64,000 bases of DNA from Struthidea cinerea (Eukaryota; Chordata; Aves; Passeriformes; Corcoracidae). The notes under the pieces are model-generated. The model was given only the letters and a program-made list of their open reading frames with translations. It was not told where the DNA came from and did not search any database. A program made the translations under genes and the position numbers. Every line of letters starts with the position of its first letter. Within the stretch, counting starts at the first letter, position 1. Below, piece by piece: positions 1 through 12,998 of the stretch. The stretch spans positions 234,983-298,982 of the forward strand of contig VZTI01001772.1 of the NCBI GenBank assembly GCA_013397865.1, read 5' to 3'.

Positions 1-2189
1 TTTTTGCTTTTTCTCAGGAATGGTGCAATTAAGATTTGTGAAGTCTTAAGCTGGGCATTTCAAGTATTTTTCTTCACGTGATTCCCATTATTAGCTAATG
101 ACATTATTGCTCGTATTGCTTTGATGTTGAGATCTTAATGGATTTTATGAGCAAGGCAATTTCTCCCGAGGTCAAGATCAAGAAACATGTTTACATTAGA
201 ATTTAAAAATAAACTTAGGCCTGCTTAAACTGAACTTCTGAAGAAAGCCAGTAGAGCACCTAGGAGATAATTAACCTTAATGTTCTGTAGAGAGTGCTAT
301 GATGTTATGCCTCAGTGCAGCCTCATCAGCACTTTCTGGGACTATTTCCATAAACCTTAGCTTGAAGTTCAGTGGTAATTTTCATCCAGATCTGCTGGGT
401 AATGTTGCTGAGGTCTGTTCTGTAGGAAGCAGAATGCCAGCTCATTTTCTTCTGGGACAGCCAGATGCTGAACATCCCCTCTGAACTGAAAACTGCAGCA
501 TGCAGCAGCTGCTCTGAAGGAGCAGCTACAGAATATCCTGCCAGAACTGGCAATCTGAAATTGAGGAGAATCTTAAAGTTTAGCGAAATTCATCATATAC
601 TCCTTTTTCAGATCTGGACTGTAACCCATCACATGGGCAAACTTGTTGCAGACTAACCTTAAAATACATAAGTTGATAATTAAAAACAAAAGAAGCATAG
701 GCATGTAATACCGCTGATCAGATAGCAAAGATTACTGTTACTTGACTGACTTCAGAAATAGGCTACTGAGAACTGTTTGTTTCTAAGGAACTAAAAGCCT
801 GTTTCTAAGGAGCATGGGAAGAATCTCTGTGAAAGTAGGTGAGCTACCTTTCTAGCAGCCCTCAGTGTTGTTAACCTTCAAGGGGGCACAAAGCATCTCC
901 TCATGTCTCCTCAAATAAAATCAACTACGGCCATTTAATTCATCTGTGAAGTGGATCAGAACAGCAAAGAAACCAGAAAAATCAAGTTATTGCACTGAGA
1001 AGTTGCTTGTTATCTTATCAGTGAGCAAAATCTAGTTTCATGTATTTCCCTTAACATATTCAGCTGAAACTGACTGAACATTCATTAAGCATATTCTTGA
1101 GATCTTCTAGGAACAAAGGAGTGCATAATTGACAGGTCTAAATGTGCATTCAGAAATATTTTCACATTAGCTATTTGGAGTTTCCTTCCCCTTGATAAAA
1201 AGAAACCAAAACCAGAGAGCTCTGAATTGAACGTATTTTGCTCAACAAAACCCTCCTTTTTTTCTTATTTAGATGAGAAACTTGTTTTAATTAGATATCA
1301 TTAAGAAATAAAACTGATACAGTTTTATTATCACTTTTTTTCTTCCAGTTTTGTACTAGGAAAAAAATAAACTATGATAAATTCAAAAAGAGCTTAAGGT
1401 AACCTGAACAGACTTTCTGTTTTTTTCATCAGAAAAAAGCTGGCCAGTTCTATCCTTGTATCACAGTTCCTTGTGTCACAATCTTTAGTAAATAACTGTA
1501 TTTGATTTTTTTTCTATAAATGTGTGAAGAATTATTGCAAATGACTGGACTTTTTTCTTCCTGAAATGGCTTTAGTACTCCTGCCAAAGACATAATCAGC
1601 CAATTACAGCAGGAAGTACTCTAATGGTCAAAGCTCTATATGTGACTTATGGTCACAGCTCTGAAATTCTTAGAATTTAAATTCCTTAAAAAGGAAAAGG
1701 TAAAATCAAAAGAAAATAATGCAGCATGAAACTGTTTCTTTGGTTAAGATGGTGAAGGTGTTAAAATCACATATGTTCAGTTTATTTCTGATACATTGTC
1801 AGATGATGTCCTTTGCAACATGTCCAGGGGTGGAGTATTTCTCCTATGTTTTTATTTCATGGTTGTCAACTTGAGGAATATTGTTCATGTAAATGCTGCA
1901 TCTGCTGCCTGCCTGTATAAATTTGGGATATTCCCCATTGATAGAAAATTTTTGTCTAATTAGCCATTTAATTGGAAGCTGAAATCAACAGTCTCATTTC
2001 ATATTTTGATTTGCTGAAACCAATGTGTGGGGAATAGTTCTTGTTCTTTCTCTAAGATCAAAGGCTCAACCAGGCAGTTGTAAATTACACTGGAAGTTTG
2101 GAACAACAGAAAAAACTTGGTCAGAGGGAAACTGTCACGGTCATCTCAAATAGCGACATGCACTCGACAACTTCTAATGCATCAAACAC
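1..2189. other. Unrecognised AT-rich intergenic DNA
   Basis: No gene, repeat family or RNA gene was recognised. Open frames here are short (61-75 codons), overlap on both strands and resemble no family I know. The stretch is AT-rich with ordinary short A and T runs. Conserved non-coding elements cannot be excluded without alignment. Confidence 0.5.
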
Positions 2190-2670
2190 AGTATGACCAG
2201 CTGGGTAAAAGAGGGGATTATCCCAATATATTCATCTTTGGTGTGACCTCATCTGGAGCACTGTGCACAATTCTGGGCCCTTCCATTTAAGATGGATGTG
2301 AAGGTCCTGGAATGTGTCCAGAGGAGGACAACACATCTGGTGAAAGGGCTTGAAGGCATGTCCTGTGTGGAGTGGGTGAGGACTCACTCTCTACAGCTTC
2401 CTTATGGTTGGAAATGGAGAGGGAGGCGACAAGACATGTGAGAATGGTTCAAATCCATGTCAGGGGAGGTTCAGATGAGATGTTAGGAAGCATTTCTTTA
2501 CCAAAAGGGTAGTCAAATATTGGAACAGGCTTCCTAGAGAAGTGGTCCTTCCTTCCAAGCCTGTAAGCACTTATGAGGCATGTGTACATGCTTCAAACTT
2601 TGGTCAGCCATGAAGAAGTGGTCAGGCAGTTGAACCAGATGATTGTTGTACATCTCTTCCAACTGAATAA
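2190..2670 (+). mobile_element. CR1 LINE, 5'-truncated 3' fragment
   Basis: The block from about 2238 ('tgacctcatctggagcact') runs through 'cagaggagga' near 2319, 'gaggttcagatgaga' near 2466 and 'ggaacaggcttccta' near 2522 to the terminal block 'catctcttccaactgaa' near 2651. This order matches the end of CR1 ORF2 plus the 3' UTR of avian CR1 elements. The frame is broken throughout, so it is a dead copy. It leads directly into the TTCTC microsatellite at 2671, where the CR1 tail repeat would normally stand. The left edge is approximate. Confidence 0.85.
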
Positions 2671-2786
2671 TTCTCTTCTCTTCTCTTCTCTTCTCTTCTC
2701 TTCTCTTCTCTTCTCTTCTCTTCTCTTCTCTTCTCTTCTCTTCTCTTTTCTCTTCTCTTCTCTTCTCTCTCTTTTCTTTCTCTCTT
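2671..2786 (+). repeat. (TTCTC)n microsatellite on a CR1 tail
   Basis: Fifteen perfect TTCTC units fill 2671-2745, followed by about 40 bases of degenerate TTTTC and TCTCT units. The array starts exactly where the CR1 3' tail should lie, so it probably grew from that tail by slippage. The long open frames across it on both strands, which would encode KREE or SSLLF repeats, come only from the repeat. Confidence 0.95.
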
Positions 2787-3084
2787 GGCTGATAGCTGTA
2801 ATCGTCAGGATAAAGGAACATGAGTGTATACAGCTCTTGGTCCAAGGTGGGTGCTACCACCTTGGTTGTTCTGAAGGCAAGAACTGCAGAGGACACTGGT
2901 AGCTAAATATCAGAGGTTGCAGATGCATGCCTCTGTCATACAGTGGGGGTTCATGTGCTTATGGTCTGCTTACAGCAAATGAGGAGAAATAATTATCTCT
3001 CAGTGGGTCTAAAAGGACAGATGTGTTGAGGAGGGAGCTGCCTGAAATCATCCAGTCTACAGATGATGTTCAGTTTATCCTAAG

Positions 3085-3410
3085 TCTGCCTGAGGTCTCT
3101 TCCTTTGAATAACAAGCAATAGGACAACAGGAAATGGCCTTAAGTTGCGTGAGGGGAGATTTAGATTGGGTATTAGGGAAAATTTCTTCATGGAAAGAGT
3201 TGTTAAGCATTGGAATAGGCTGCCCAAGCAAGTGGTGGCATCCCCATCCCTGAAGGTAGGTAAAAGATGTGTGGATGAGGCACTTAGGGACACAGTTTCA
3301 TGTGGACTTGGCAGTGCTGGATGAACGATTGGACTTGTTGAACTTAGAGATCTTTTCTAACCTGAAGAATTCCATGATTCTCTTCTATGGTTCTATTCTA
3401 TGATTCTAAA
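3085..3410 (+). mobile_element. CR1 LINE 3' end with tail
   Basis: 'ggacaacaggaaatggcc' near 3122 is followed by 'gattgggtattagggaaaa' near 3165, 'ggaataggctgccca' near 3211 and 'ggacttggcagtgctgga' near 3304. The end at about 3370-3409 carries ATTCTATG-like units ('ttctatggttctattctatg'). This is the classic avian CR1 3' terminus in plus orientation. It differs enough from the copy at 2190-2670 to be a separate insertion, probably of another subfamily. Confidence 0.9.
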
Positions 3411-6169
3411 TCCTGTTCTCTGATGTGTGTGTACCTCATTGAGTGGAAGGGGTGCAATCCTTTCTTCAGTTTCGGCTGGACATCTCTGCTGAAGGTAGAT
3501 TTCTGCAGCTTGAAAAGCAGGAAGCAGACATCTGTCTTGTAAGGTATAATCTACGCTGGTGTTTACATTTAGGAAATGGGGAGATGATTTCCTACTATGA
3601 ATTTTATTATTAATTGAGTCCCTTTTTTCCTTCTTCTCCAGAGGGAGCCAGAAGAGAAGCAGAAATACCAGATCCATTGGGCCCAGAGGAATTATGTGGA
3701 AGGGATGACAATTTTGAAGACTAGTTTTAGGGCCTTTATGAGCGTTATGTAGATTTAGACCTATATATTTAATTAGTAATGGAAATACTATTGAGAACTC
3801 CCCATCACAAATCTGTTATCCAATGAGGGAATAACAAGCCAGTCTTTTGCAATTCTTGTGACGCAGTGACTCATCCACATTTCTGCACAGTGGCATACTT
3901 TTGGCAAATATGGCATCTAGGATTTTAACAAGATACCTGTGTTTAAAATTAGACTTCTGGTCACCTAAGACCAACTCTCAGTGTGCAAGTCCCCTGTTTC
4001 ACCACATATCTGTACCTCTGCCTGGACTACATAGAACATGGAGCATAATTTAAAAATTCCACACTGCCTCTATTGTGAAAATCTTCATACAATGACTTGG
4101 AACTTTTCACTCCAAAACCCTGTCCAAATGACCTAAAACAAGAAAAAATAATGGACAATATGCTTGCATGTAATCTAATTTGTAAAAACTATCACAAAAG
4201 CTGTCTATAAATAGCAGTGCAAAGTACCTTCACTGGAATAAAAATGAGAGTGAAAACTGATGTTTTTCTGATTATGAGTCCTTTCTTATGAGAAACTCTT
4301 CAAAGGAAATAAATTTAAATCACTATGAAGAGTCATTGAAAACACTAGATTTTAGAAATTCGCACTTGTTATATTTCATGAACGCTATTTTATTATCTTT
4401 CATTGAGAGGGAAAATAACTACTGTGAGGTAAGGTAGGAGGTCCTGCAGGATATCATCTTATTCTGCTTTCCTATAGCAAAGGTATTTTGATTTGAAAAT
4501 TTTTGATTTTCCTGTTTCCAAATCTGATTTCTGAATAGTTACGTGAAACAGGAGTGTTTATTTCACGTGTCTGAGCTGTTCTGGTGTCTTTTTGTTCAGA
4601 GGCTTGTAGGGTGTTTTTTAATGTTTCTGAAGTCTTTAGTAACTATAAAAAGAACTGGATTTCTTTCCCATTTACTTCCTGGTGAAAAAAAGAGCTGTAA
4701 CCAGGTACAATCTTCTTACCAATGCAAATGGTAAATAAATTTAACTATTGAGGAGTGGTTAAGATGATGGTTTGTAGGGAGGGTATAAATGGAATTATTT
4801 TGTCTTATTTTCTACTGAAGAACTGTGAGATGTAGTTATTATTTGAAGTGTAGGCAAGAGTTTCACTGTCAAGCCATCATCTGTGGCCAAAGCACTCATC
4901 CCCTATTCTAGAGGGCAAGTGGGCCATGAGTCAGAGTCTGCTACAGACATGCTCGAATTTTGAAGAGGTGTTGGGATTAAGATTATCCTCAGCTATCCTA
5001 CTGACTTACTTTGTTGACTAATTGTGCTCACTGCTCCAAACATGATGTGAGATCATACCTAAATTGAGATCTTATCGAATTGAAGGTGATGGCCGACGCA
5101 CGTGCTGGGGCCTTTCACAGACCTTTCCTAAATTTTTTAAGCTTAAATTCTCATCTTCTTAAAAGCAAATTAGAAGCTGACTACATGACAGAAGAAATAA
5201 TAAGAAACAAGAAAATGAGCAAAAATATTTTTGTTCACAGTACAGACACGGATACTTATGAGTCCAGGTCCCCACAAAAAGCCTCCACTTGATGTAACTG
5301 TACTAGGTTTGAGACTAAAAGAGTTTTTACAGTTCACTTCCAGGGGAAATATAAAAGAAGAAAAGTTTTCATGCAGAAAAAGAAAAAGCTCAGATTTCAG
5401 AGAGAGTACTTGAGAGAGTACTTCAATTGCTGTTTTGTACTTGGTAGAGTACAGAAATAACCAAGCAAATGAGAGCTTACTTAAAAGAGCAGATGAATGA
5501 TGGTCAGAACTGAATATGTGAAGATGATAAACTAGAAAAGCAAGGAAGGCCCAATTGAGCAGTACACTTACACTTCTAAGCACACGTGTAATGTGGAGTT
5601 GGACACTTGAATTACCATGACACAATGTACAGCATTAATAAACATTTTCTACCTCACTGTGCATCAACAAAAGACTGTCTTATAATTCATTGGAGTGTTT
5701 TTGGTGTATTATGTGTATCTGTGTTTGCTTTACTGAACTGCTCAGATTAATCAAGAAGACTATAAGCAAGAAACCAGATTAGGATTCTTCTCGTAGGAAT
5801 TGTATCCGAATTCAGAATTTAGCAACTTGTAATAACAGTGGCAAGCCCATTGCATAGTGATATACTGCAGGCAGTGTTATCAGTAGTACTGTCCTTTCAC
5901 TAACTCAGATAGAATGAAAACCAATCTTCATCCTACTGATAATATCAATTGTTTAAAATTTCCTATAAAAGAAAATCATATCAGGATTGAATTTGGCCAG
6001 TGCAATTAAAAAGAAAACCCTCATTAATTTTAAAAGAAAAAAGTAAAGGCTAAGCAAGAGTGAAAGTGTACTTAATAAAAAAACCTGATAATACAGATCA
6101 AATATGTGAATGCGTTTCCTATTTGAGTTTGCTGTGTGATCAGAGAGATCCAATTGCTCTGTGTGGCAT
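3411..6169. other. Unrecognised AT-rich intergenic DNA
   Basis: No gene or named repeat was recognised. The longest open frame is 151 codons on the minus strand (5170-5625). It is hydrophobic, resembles no family I know and is of a length expected by chance in a window this size. A direct duplication of 'gagagtactt' stands near 5402-5425. Confidence 0.5.
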
Positions 6170-7060
6170 CAGTGGCATGACGTGCAGAGGGGACTTTCCT
6201 TTTGAGTATCCAGCCCAGCACTGGCAGTCAGGGTGCCAGGAGAAGCTGTGCTTCAATGCCAATCATCTCTGAGCCTCACCCTTTTCCACTGCAGCCTGGA
6301 TCAGTCCATGGCAAACAGTGGTGCTATGTTTCCACCCCTCGGGCAGTTTGGCACACCGCTCCATGTAAACACGTAGTTTAGGCTGTACTCTGCTGCCAAA
6401 GGAATGGAGAAAAATGCATTGACAATGTCAATAGTGGCACCATTTCACTGCCTTGGACTCCCGTTCGTACTGAAGCTGCAGCGTGTCCGGCACAGCAGCA
6501 CTCAGAGGTGGTGTGACCTCATTCAGGCCATGATAGTCCAATATCAGCCTCCACTCTCCGCTGGACTTATGCACTGGCCATATAGGACTCCTAAAGGGTG
6601 AGCAAGTCTTGCTGACCACTTCCCGGCTCTCTAGTCCCCAAATCATGTCATGAATGGGGGTGATGGAATCCCAGCTTGTGCAGCATTATCAGTGGTGCAC
6701 TGTAGTGGTAGCCATCAGTATCTGTTCTTCAAACCTCAGCAGTCCCACAGCAAAGGGTCCTCTGAGCCTAGGCAAGGTATTTAGCGGTCTAATTACCTCG
6801 GTCTCCACAGCAGCTATCCCAAAAGCCCAACAATGCCCTTTTGGGTCCTTGAAATACCCTCTCCCAAGCTAATTTATGACAAGGGTTCATGGGGCCTCTA
6901 GGCCAGCCACAATGAGTTTTTCTGCCATTCCTTCTCAGTCAGGTTCACTTCAGTTCCCAGTACAGTCAGCTGTTGGGATGCCCCTGGCACCTCAGAAACA
7001 GGATGGATTCTGTCCCCACATATCTTAATGGCATGTTTTTTGCTTCTGTTAAAATGTTTT
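6170..7060 (-). pseudogene. Endogenous retrovirus pol fragment (protease end to RT fingers/palm), broken
   Basis: Minus-strand translation of 6646-6428 gives a reverse-transcriptase N-terminal segment with 'SPIWPVHKSSGEWRLILDY' and 'VTPPLSAAVPD'. These are typical of retroviral pol in bird genomes, probably a class III (ERV-L-like) lineage; that class is inferred from family resemblance. The match continues below 6428 in other frames, so at least one stop and frameshifts break it. Above 6650 the DNA looks like the protease-RT junction, also broken. The active-site YxDD region was not found intact, and no flanking LTR was recognised. It is an old remnant that cannot make a functional polymerase. 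Both edges are approximate. Confidence 0.85.
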
Positions 7061-10000
7061 AGTAAGCTAATGTCACTGTGGCTAAGTTGGTGCTTGTTGC
7101 AGTGTTACAACTCCACAGCAATGCATGACAGTGCCCTCTAAAAGCCTTGGTACGTGTCAGATGCTGTCTAAAAACAACTGGTGTTGATCAGTTAGTTAGG
7201 GGCTTGTCCCATCAAACTTATGCTTTTCCACAGGTCTTCTGTGATATTAAGCTGAACAACTCCTCTATCAAAGATGCCTGAAGAGCAGGTGCTGCATCTG
7301 GCAGCTGATTATCTGTTTTCAGAATTTGTTTCTTTTAATTTACATTCCAAGGTGGGATTAAGGTGGGAATCTGGAGTGTGAAAATATTTTTCCTTTGTTT
7401 TCAAGGTAAGTAGTTATTTCTAGAGGTAAAAAACCCAACTGTTTTCATGGAACAAAATTACCTGACTTAGGCATCTTCAGGTAGCACATTGACGCTTTAA
7501 AAAAAAACTAGTTAATAATAAGGAATGTTAGTATTTCAGCTCAAGTATGCAGATAAAGCACCATGAGTCTGAGCCTTCCAATCTGTACAAAAGCTGTTGT
7601 TTATTTCAGAGCTTGTTACTTCAATCTTAGTCTTGTGATCCAGAATGAACAGCAAACACACAGTTGCACAGAAAGTCCTAAGTCCATTTGTTTATAGTTC
7701 CTTTAGACAGGTAATTATAATTAAGCTTTGAGGCTTTAAGTATTTATTCTGAACTCAGGAGTTTAAACTATGACAAGGGTTGTGCAAGACTCATTTTTAA
7801 CAAGTGGATATTTTAAAAATGCCTACTGAAGTTAATGGAGCTGTCCATCAATTTTCTTCACCTTGGTCTTCTATGTAATTTTTAGAGAAATACTTCTCAG
7901 ACTGCAGAGGACTCTTCATCCTGGCCTAAGATAGTCTCTCTTTTCTTTGGTTATTGAAAGAATGTAAGCAATTAACTCAGACTGTTTTAACCCTCAGATA
8001 GCTGAAAGCAGATGAATTGCATCCCTTGCACCTGAAGATTCTGACAGCGCAGACACACATTTTGGGTTTGAAAACAGCAAATTGTGTTTGTTTTCTCAGG
8101 CATGACCCTTAACATTTACAGGACTGGTAGGTGTGTATTTACTGACAAGGAAGTAGCATCATACTCTGCACTGTTTTCTGTAACACTACTTTTTTGTATT
8201 TTAAACACATCGGAGGAAATGAAAATAAGTGCATAGAGAGATAAATCAATAGCAATTACATAATAATGTAATTATTATGCAACATGTAAACATAGAAAAG
8301 ATCATCAACACAGTTCAGAAAGCAAATCTCACAGGGACAACTTGGAACATTTGGTCAACTGGCTTTAAGAGTTTTTTCTGTGTTTTTTATGCTGACTTTT
8401 TCTAAGTCCACATACAAGGAGGTTGGGCTGCTAGCTGTGCTGTTTACGAATTTCATCATTAGCATTCCTGAAGAGTTCATTTTGACTCGCTGGAATGGAT
8501 ATGATGATTTATAAGCAATACAGAATGGAGTCTCTGAAAATTTAAATCTCTTTCCATTTACTTTTGGCATAGGTAAAGCACTATCCATTTACACAGCTGA
8601 ATTTCCCATGGGAGCATGGCGACTTGAGCCTGGTGGAAATGTGCACTGCATTGCCCACATATGCTTTCCTAGGGCAGTGTACAGCAATTGCTTCTGACTA
8701 GCAAAAACTACTATAGATAAATAGTACCTGACTGCAGTGATGTTTACAAAAAGGGCAGAAATGTAGGTTCAGAGGAAGTAGTGGGTGCAGTCTCTTTTTT
8801 CTGTAAGGGTGGAGAGAAAAAAAATTAGGATTTAAGAAAATCTTTCCCAAGGAAGATTCTACCATTTCTCAACCACATCCCCTCCTCTGCTCTTTCTCTC
8901 CTTACATTACTCCTCATCCTTTCCCAACTCACTTTGTCTTCACCTGTACATGGCTACCTCTCTGTGCCACTTATTGGTGACTGGATAGAATGCAAAGCTG
9001 TGATTTTTTCCTTTGATCCCAAGTATTAAAAGCACATTTTGTATCTTTCAAGCCTTTTAGGTCACTGAATGTATATTTTATGACTGCTGTTGAGAGTCTG
9101 CATCTCCAAGGGTATCATCCAAAGGCTTCTAATCAAACATTCATGCCACCAAATGTTGTCTTTGATATAGCACTTTGAGACAGCAATTTTATGTTCTGAA
9201 AATAAAATTATTTAGACCATTTAAGAAATTTAAGGTTTTTAACTTTTCTAGGAGAAAAATTCTCATAAGTGTTGAAAATTAACAAATGTGAGTTTCTTGC
9301 AATTCAGTGGATGGCAGCACTGTACAAACAGTATAGATATGATTCTCAGAGTATTTGTACACTTTTAGGTATATGTTCAGGTAACCTTTCTGGTTTTTTT
9401 TTAGAACTACATTAACTAACCTCTACCAAACTTGATTTGAAAATGAGAATTACATTTTTACAACCTAACTAATTTTCACTTTTTTTCCCAGCTTTGTACC
9501 AATGCCAAATAAAATGCAGCACTTGCTTAGCAAAAAGCAGAATATCTTGTTCCTTATTCTCAGTCCAATATGTTTTCAAAACACAGATTAAATTATTTTA
9601 GGCTCTCAGTGTGTGTTCTACTTGTTTTATTGATTTAAATCACTTCATTGTATTCCTGGGAAACAGGGAAGGCAAGATTTAATGTCTAGGAATAAAAAGA
9701 GGTTGATGACTTATTCTTAGAAATTAGAATTGTTTCAAATTTGTACTGCTACATCAATAATTACAGGTGGACAGTCGATATTAATATGGAAGAGTAGCTG
9801 AGATTATTCCAGCCATAGGGGATGCAAAGATTTATTGCCCAACTAAATAACGCAGAGTAACAAAACAGCACATGTGATACATGGAATGAGCATGAGCTTT
9901 ACTTGAGGGATCCATTATTGGATCTAAATTTGTTTTTATCTATCTAGCTTACGGATCTAGGGTACTACAATAGCAACCTTCAGAATAATGCAAAAGCTAT

Positions 10001-12199
10001 ACATTTTACCATTACATGTCTCTAACTGCAATGTACCTTTTCTAGACATCAGTGTTGGTATTTCAATTAACTTGGCCAAAAATCCAGTATGGTGGAGGTG
10101 TTTTTCCCCTTTTGCACACCTGCTTCAGAAGAGAGGAGAGCACCTGAAAATCTCTACTTGCATTAACTCTAACTGTTGCTATTTCAGGAAAAAGGCCTAA
10201 AAATATGAATGGATAGATCCTAAAGATCTTATTAGGCCATAAGAACTACTAAATTTACAGTTTGAAACCCATTATATTTCTGTATTGTGCAATGATTGCT
10301 CTGCATGTGACCATTCAGAGGTGCCCACAATAGTTCTACCATAACCCAAACCTGTGATTGGTCTCTCTTGCACACTCTTTTGTCTGGCAGAACACTTTCA
10401 GACATGTTGTGGAAGCACCTAGATAAATTGGAAGTCTCTGGGTTCAGCTTATGGCATTTCACTTTAAATATTTGAATAACTCCTTTGGCTATTTTAAACT
10501 TCTCCAGGTTAAATTTAGTCATTTTCATATGCATTTTGATGAGTTAGCCTTCATGGTGAAATCTAAGGAAGTATTTCTGTGCCCAAAGCTATACATATGC
10601 CAAAGCAGCTAGGTGATTCATTTTTGTAGCTAAGCATTGGCCTTCTTAATATATAGATTAGCATGAATTCAAGAATGAATTAAAAAGTAAACTTTAAAAG
10701 TCGCTGGAAATCTGGGATTTTAGAAATCAAGTCTGTAAGTAAATTTTGCAAGACATAGAGTAGCTATTCTGTGTACCACTGAAGAGCAGGATTTGTTCTT
10801 TAGATATATACAATTAATCATGTACACAGTCATCAATGGAAAGAGATTAGGCACTTCTAAAGTTGAATTTGTCATTTCTTCAGGTGATTGTGTAGGAAAG
10901 ATGGGCTAAGTTAGCTTTTACAGATTCCTATCTTGTGTTCTTTAGCTACAGTGGGGCCCTAAGTAAGTAGCTCAGTGTTAGTCAGGCACTAATACCAGCT
11001 GAAATTTCAGTCTCGCACAAGGATTCCTTAGAATTGCTACACTGAAAGTACCAGGGATGCTCTCTGGCACTGAATTCAGTTGCTGTAATGTGTAATGTGT
11101 ATTTTTACTATTGAATACATTTTTATTCTGAAATGCTGCGAAGTGATAAAGACCTGATGATTAACCTTAGACACATGAAAGAACTTTATGGAGAGCTCTG
11201 GTTGGCACTAACCTGATAAATGCTGTTCCTGGGGAAAATTAAATTATAGATTCCCCTCTGTAAGAGAATTATTGAAAAAGGTAAGAGATCTACTGGTGAT
11301 ACGAACACCATTCGATAACAGGTAACTGGTAAAGGAAAAGGGTAAAAATGGAAAAAAGTAGAAATAAGAACAGTAGACAAGAGAAGCGGAGACAATGGTA
11401 CTGTAAAATGAGGGCTGGTGCCAAGGACATCATCTATTGTACTCCCACGTGCAAGTCTGTTGTGCTCTGCTGCTCAAACTCACTTTCTTTTTTCTTATTA
11501 GAGTAACTTTCAAGACAGTCTTTACACAATCATATTTTATTGAGTCAGCTGCATCAAATGTATTTTAGAAAGCTGCATGAATTCCTGCCCTATTTCAATT
11601 ATTTAAGCCACAATATATTATTTAGTGTTCTGTGTGTTCATTTGATTTAGCACAATCAATATATGTGTATCAAAGAAATGTCATTCTGATTTGAGTGCTT
11701 TTGAATAAACAGCATTAGATGTTGTTCTCGAAAAAGAATGTTTAGAGCTTGTAACGCTTTGTGTATTTCAAGAATCTATAAATGGCTCTTTCCTGTTTTA
11801 TATGATAGTTTAATTTCACAGCTCTCAGGCAAATATATCCTGTGCAATATAGCTGTATCATCTAACCTCTGGGCAGTGTAAATTTAACCTAAGTGTTGTT
11901 TATCTATCTTTTTAAAATGGTGACATGCATCTTCCTGAATACAGCCCAGAGGTTTCTGTCCTTTTTGCTGGGCTTTACATGCTCTCTGAGCAGCTACCTG
12001 AGCCTAGATGCCTAAATGAGAAGGGACATTGCCATGGACAAGGTCTTTGCACACTCAGGAGAGAACTTTCTCTTCCTCTCAGTCTGATGGGGATTCTTTT
12101 CCTACCTTTTGATGCCAGTTTTTATTTCATGTGCCACAAGTGGTAGTAATGGAGATCAAGTGGACCAAAAGCTATGGCAAGGACTTCCAGGCTTAAGGC
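7061..12199. other. Unrecognised AT-rich intergenic DNA
   Basis: About 5 kb with no recognised gene or repeat. Open frames of 60-100 codons overlap on both strands. A 77-codon minus frame at 8355-8588 resembles no family I know. A small perfect hairpin lies at 8259-8279. Confidence 0.5.
8259..8279. repeat. Small AT-rich perfect inverted repeat
   Basis: Arms 'cataataat' and 'attattatg' (9 bp each) flank the 3-base loop 'gta'. An overlapping pairing, 'aattacat' with 'atgtaatt', uses the same DNA in another register. This is likely chance in AT-rich DNA. Confidence 0.6.
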
Positions 12200-12219
12200 C
12201 TTTAAGGAAATTTCCATTC

Positions 12220-12787
12220 CAGTGTCTGGAATTTCTGCTCTGGTGAGACCCTGCCTGGAGTTCTGTGTCCAGCTCTGGGGTCCCCAGCACAGGAATGACA
12301 TGGACCAGTCAGAGCAAGTCCAGAGGAGGACCATGAAGATGATCAGAGGACTGGAACAGTTCTTCTAAGAAGACAGGCTGAGAAAGGTGGGGCTGTTCAG
12401 CCTGGAGAAGTGAAGGATCTGGGGACACCTCAGAGCAGGCTTCCAGTAGAGGAGGCCAAGAAGAAACCTGGATAGGTACTTTTTCCAAGGGCAAGTAGTG
12501 ATAGCACAAAGGGTATATAAACTGAAAGGAGGTTGGTTAGAATGTATTAGATTAGATATTAGCAAGAAATTCTTTACTGTGGGGGTGGTAAGATACTGGA
12601 ACAAGTTGCCCAGAAAAGCTGTGGATGCCCCATCCCTGGATGTGTTCAAAACCAGGTTGGATGGGGCTTTGAGTAACCTGGTGTAGCGGAAGGTGTCCAT
12701 GGGAGAGGGGTTCATGGCACAGGGGTTGGAACTGGATGGATCTTTAAAGTCCATTCCAACCCAAACCATTCTATGGCTCTGTGATTT
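12220..12787 (+). mobile_element. CR1 LINE 3' fragment with tail
   Basis: The match begins near 12240 ('tggtgagaccctgcctgga') and includes 'gtccagctctggggtcccc' near 12267 and 'ccagaggaggaccatgaag' near 12321. It then covers the ORF2 C-terminus and ends with 'ccattccaacccaaaccat' near 12751 and an 'attctatggctctgtg' tail near 12769. Orientation is plus. It is 5'-truncated and broken by a stop near 12368. There may be an internal deletion between the 'gaagtgaaggatctgggg' block and the C-terminal block. Confidence 0.92.
12498..12686 (+). pseudogene. CR1 ORF2 C-terminal remnant
   Basis: An open stretch of 62 codons inside the CR1 copy keeps the conserved ORF2 C-terminus: an 'RLDISKKFFTVGVVRYWNKL' segment, then 'PRKAVDAPSLDVFKTRLDGAL'-like sequence ending at a stop near 12684. 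In intact CR1 this is the end of the protein that carries endonuclease and reverse transcriptase. No start codon, RT core or endonuclease remains, so this is a fossil, not a gene. Confidence 0.8.
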
Positions 12788-12998
12788 TATCATAAGTACA
12801 GTTCAGCAAGGAGAAATAATTCTGAGCAAGGTCAGCCTGTTTGGTTTCCAAAGCCTCAATGTCATATTGCAATTTTAACTCTACTAAAATGTTTTTTTCT
12901 AAACACGAACATACATGTTTTTCTTAAAAGATAACATTGAATTCTATAAAGCTTGTGCTGCATGGTCTTAAAATAATCCATGATTTGCACCGGCACGC

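Noticed and set aside
2534..2902. Open frames of 120 and 109 codons on opposite strands
   Set aside because: Both run through the TTCTC repeat, which has no stops in these frames. The products are KREE or SSLLF repeats.
5170..5625. 151-codon minus frame, hydrophobic
   Set aside because: No family resemblance, no splice or start context. Roughly the longest frame expected by chance in 64 kb of this composition.
8355..8588. 77-codon minus frame starting MDSALPMPK
   Set aside because: It reads like protein at a glance but matches no family I know and has no supporting context.
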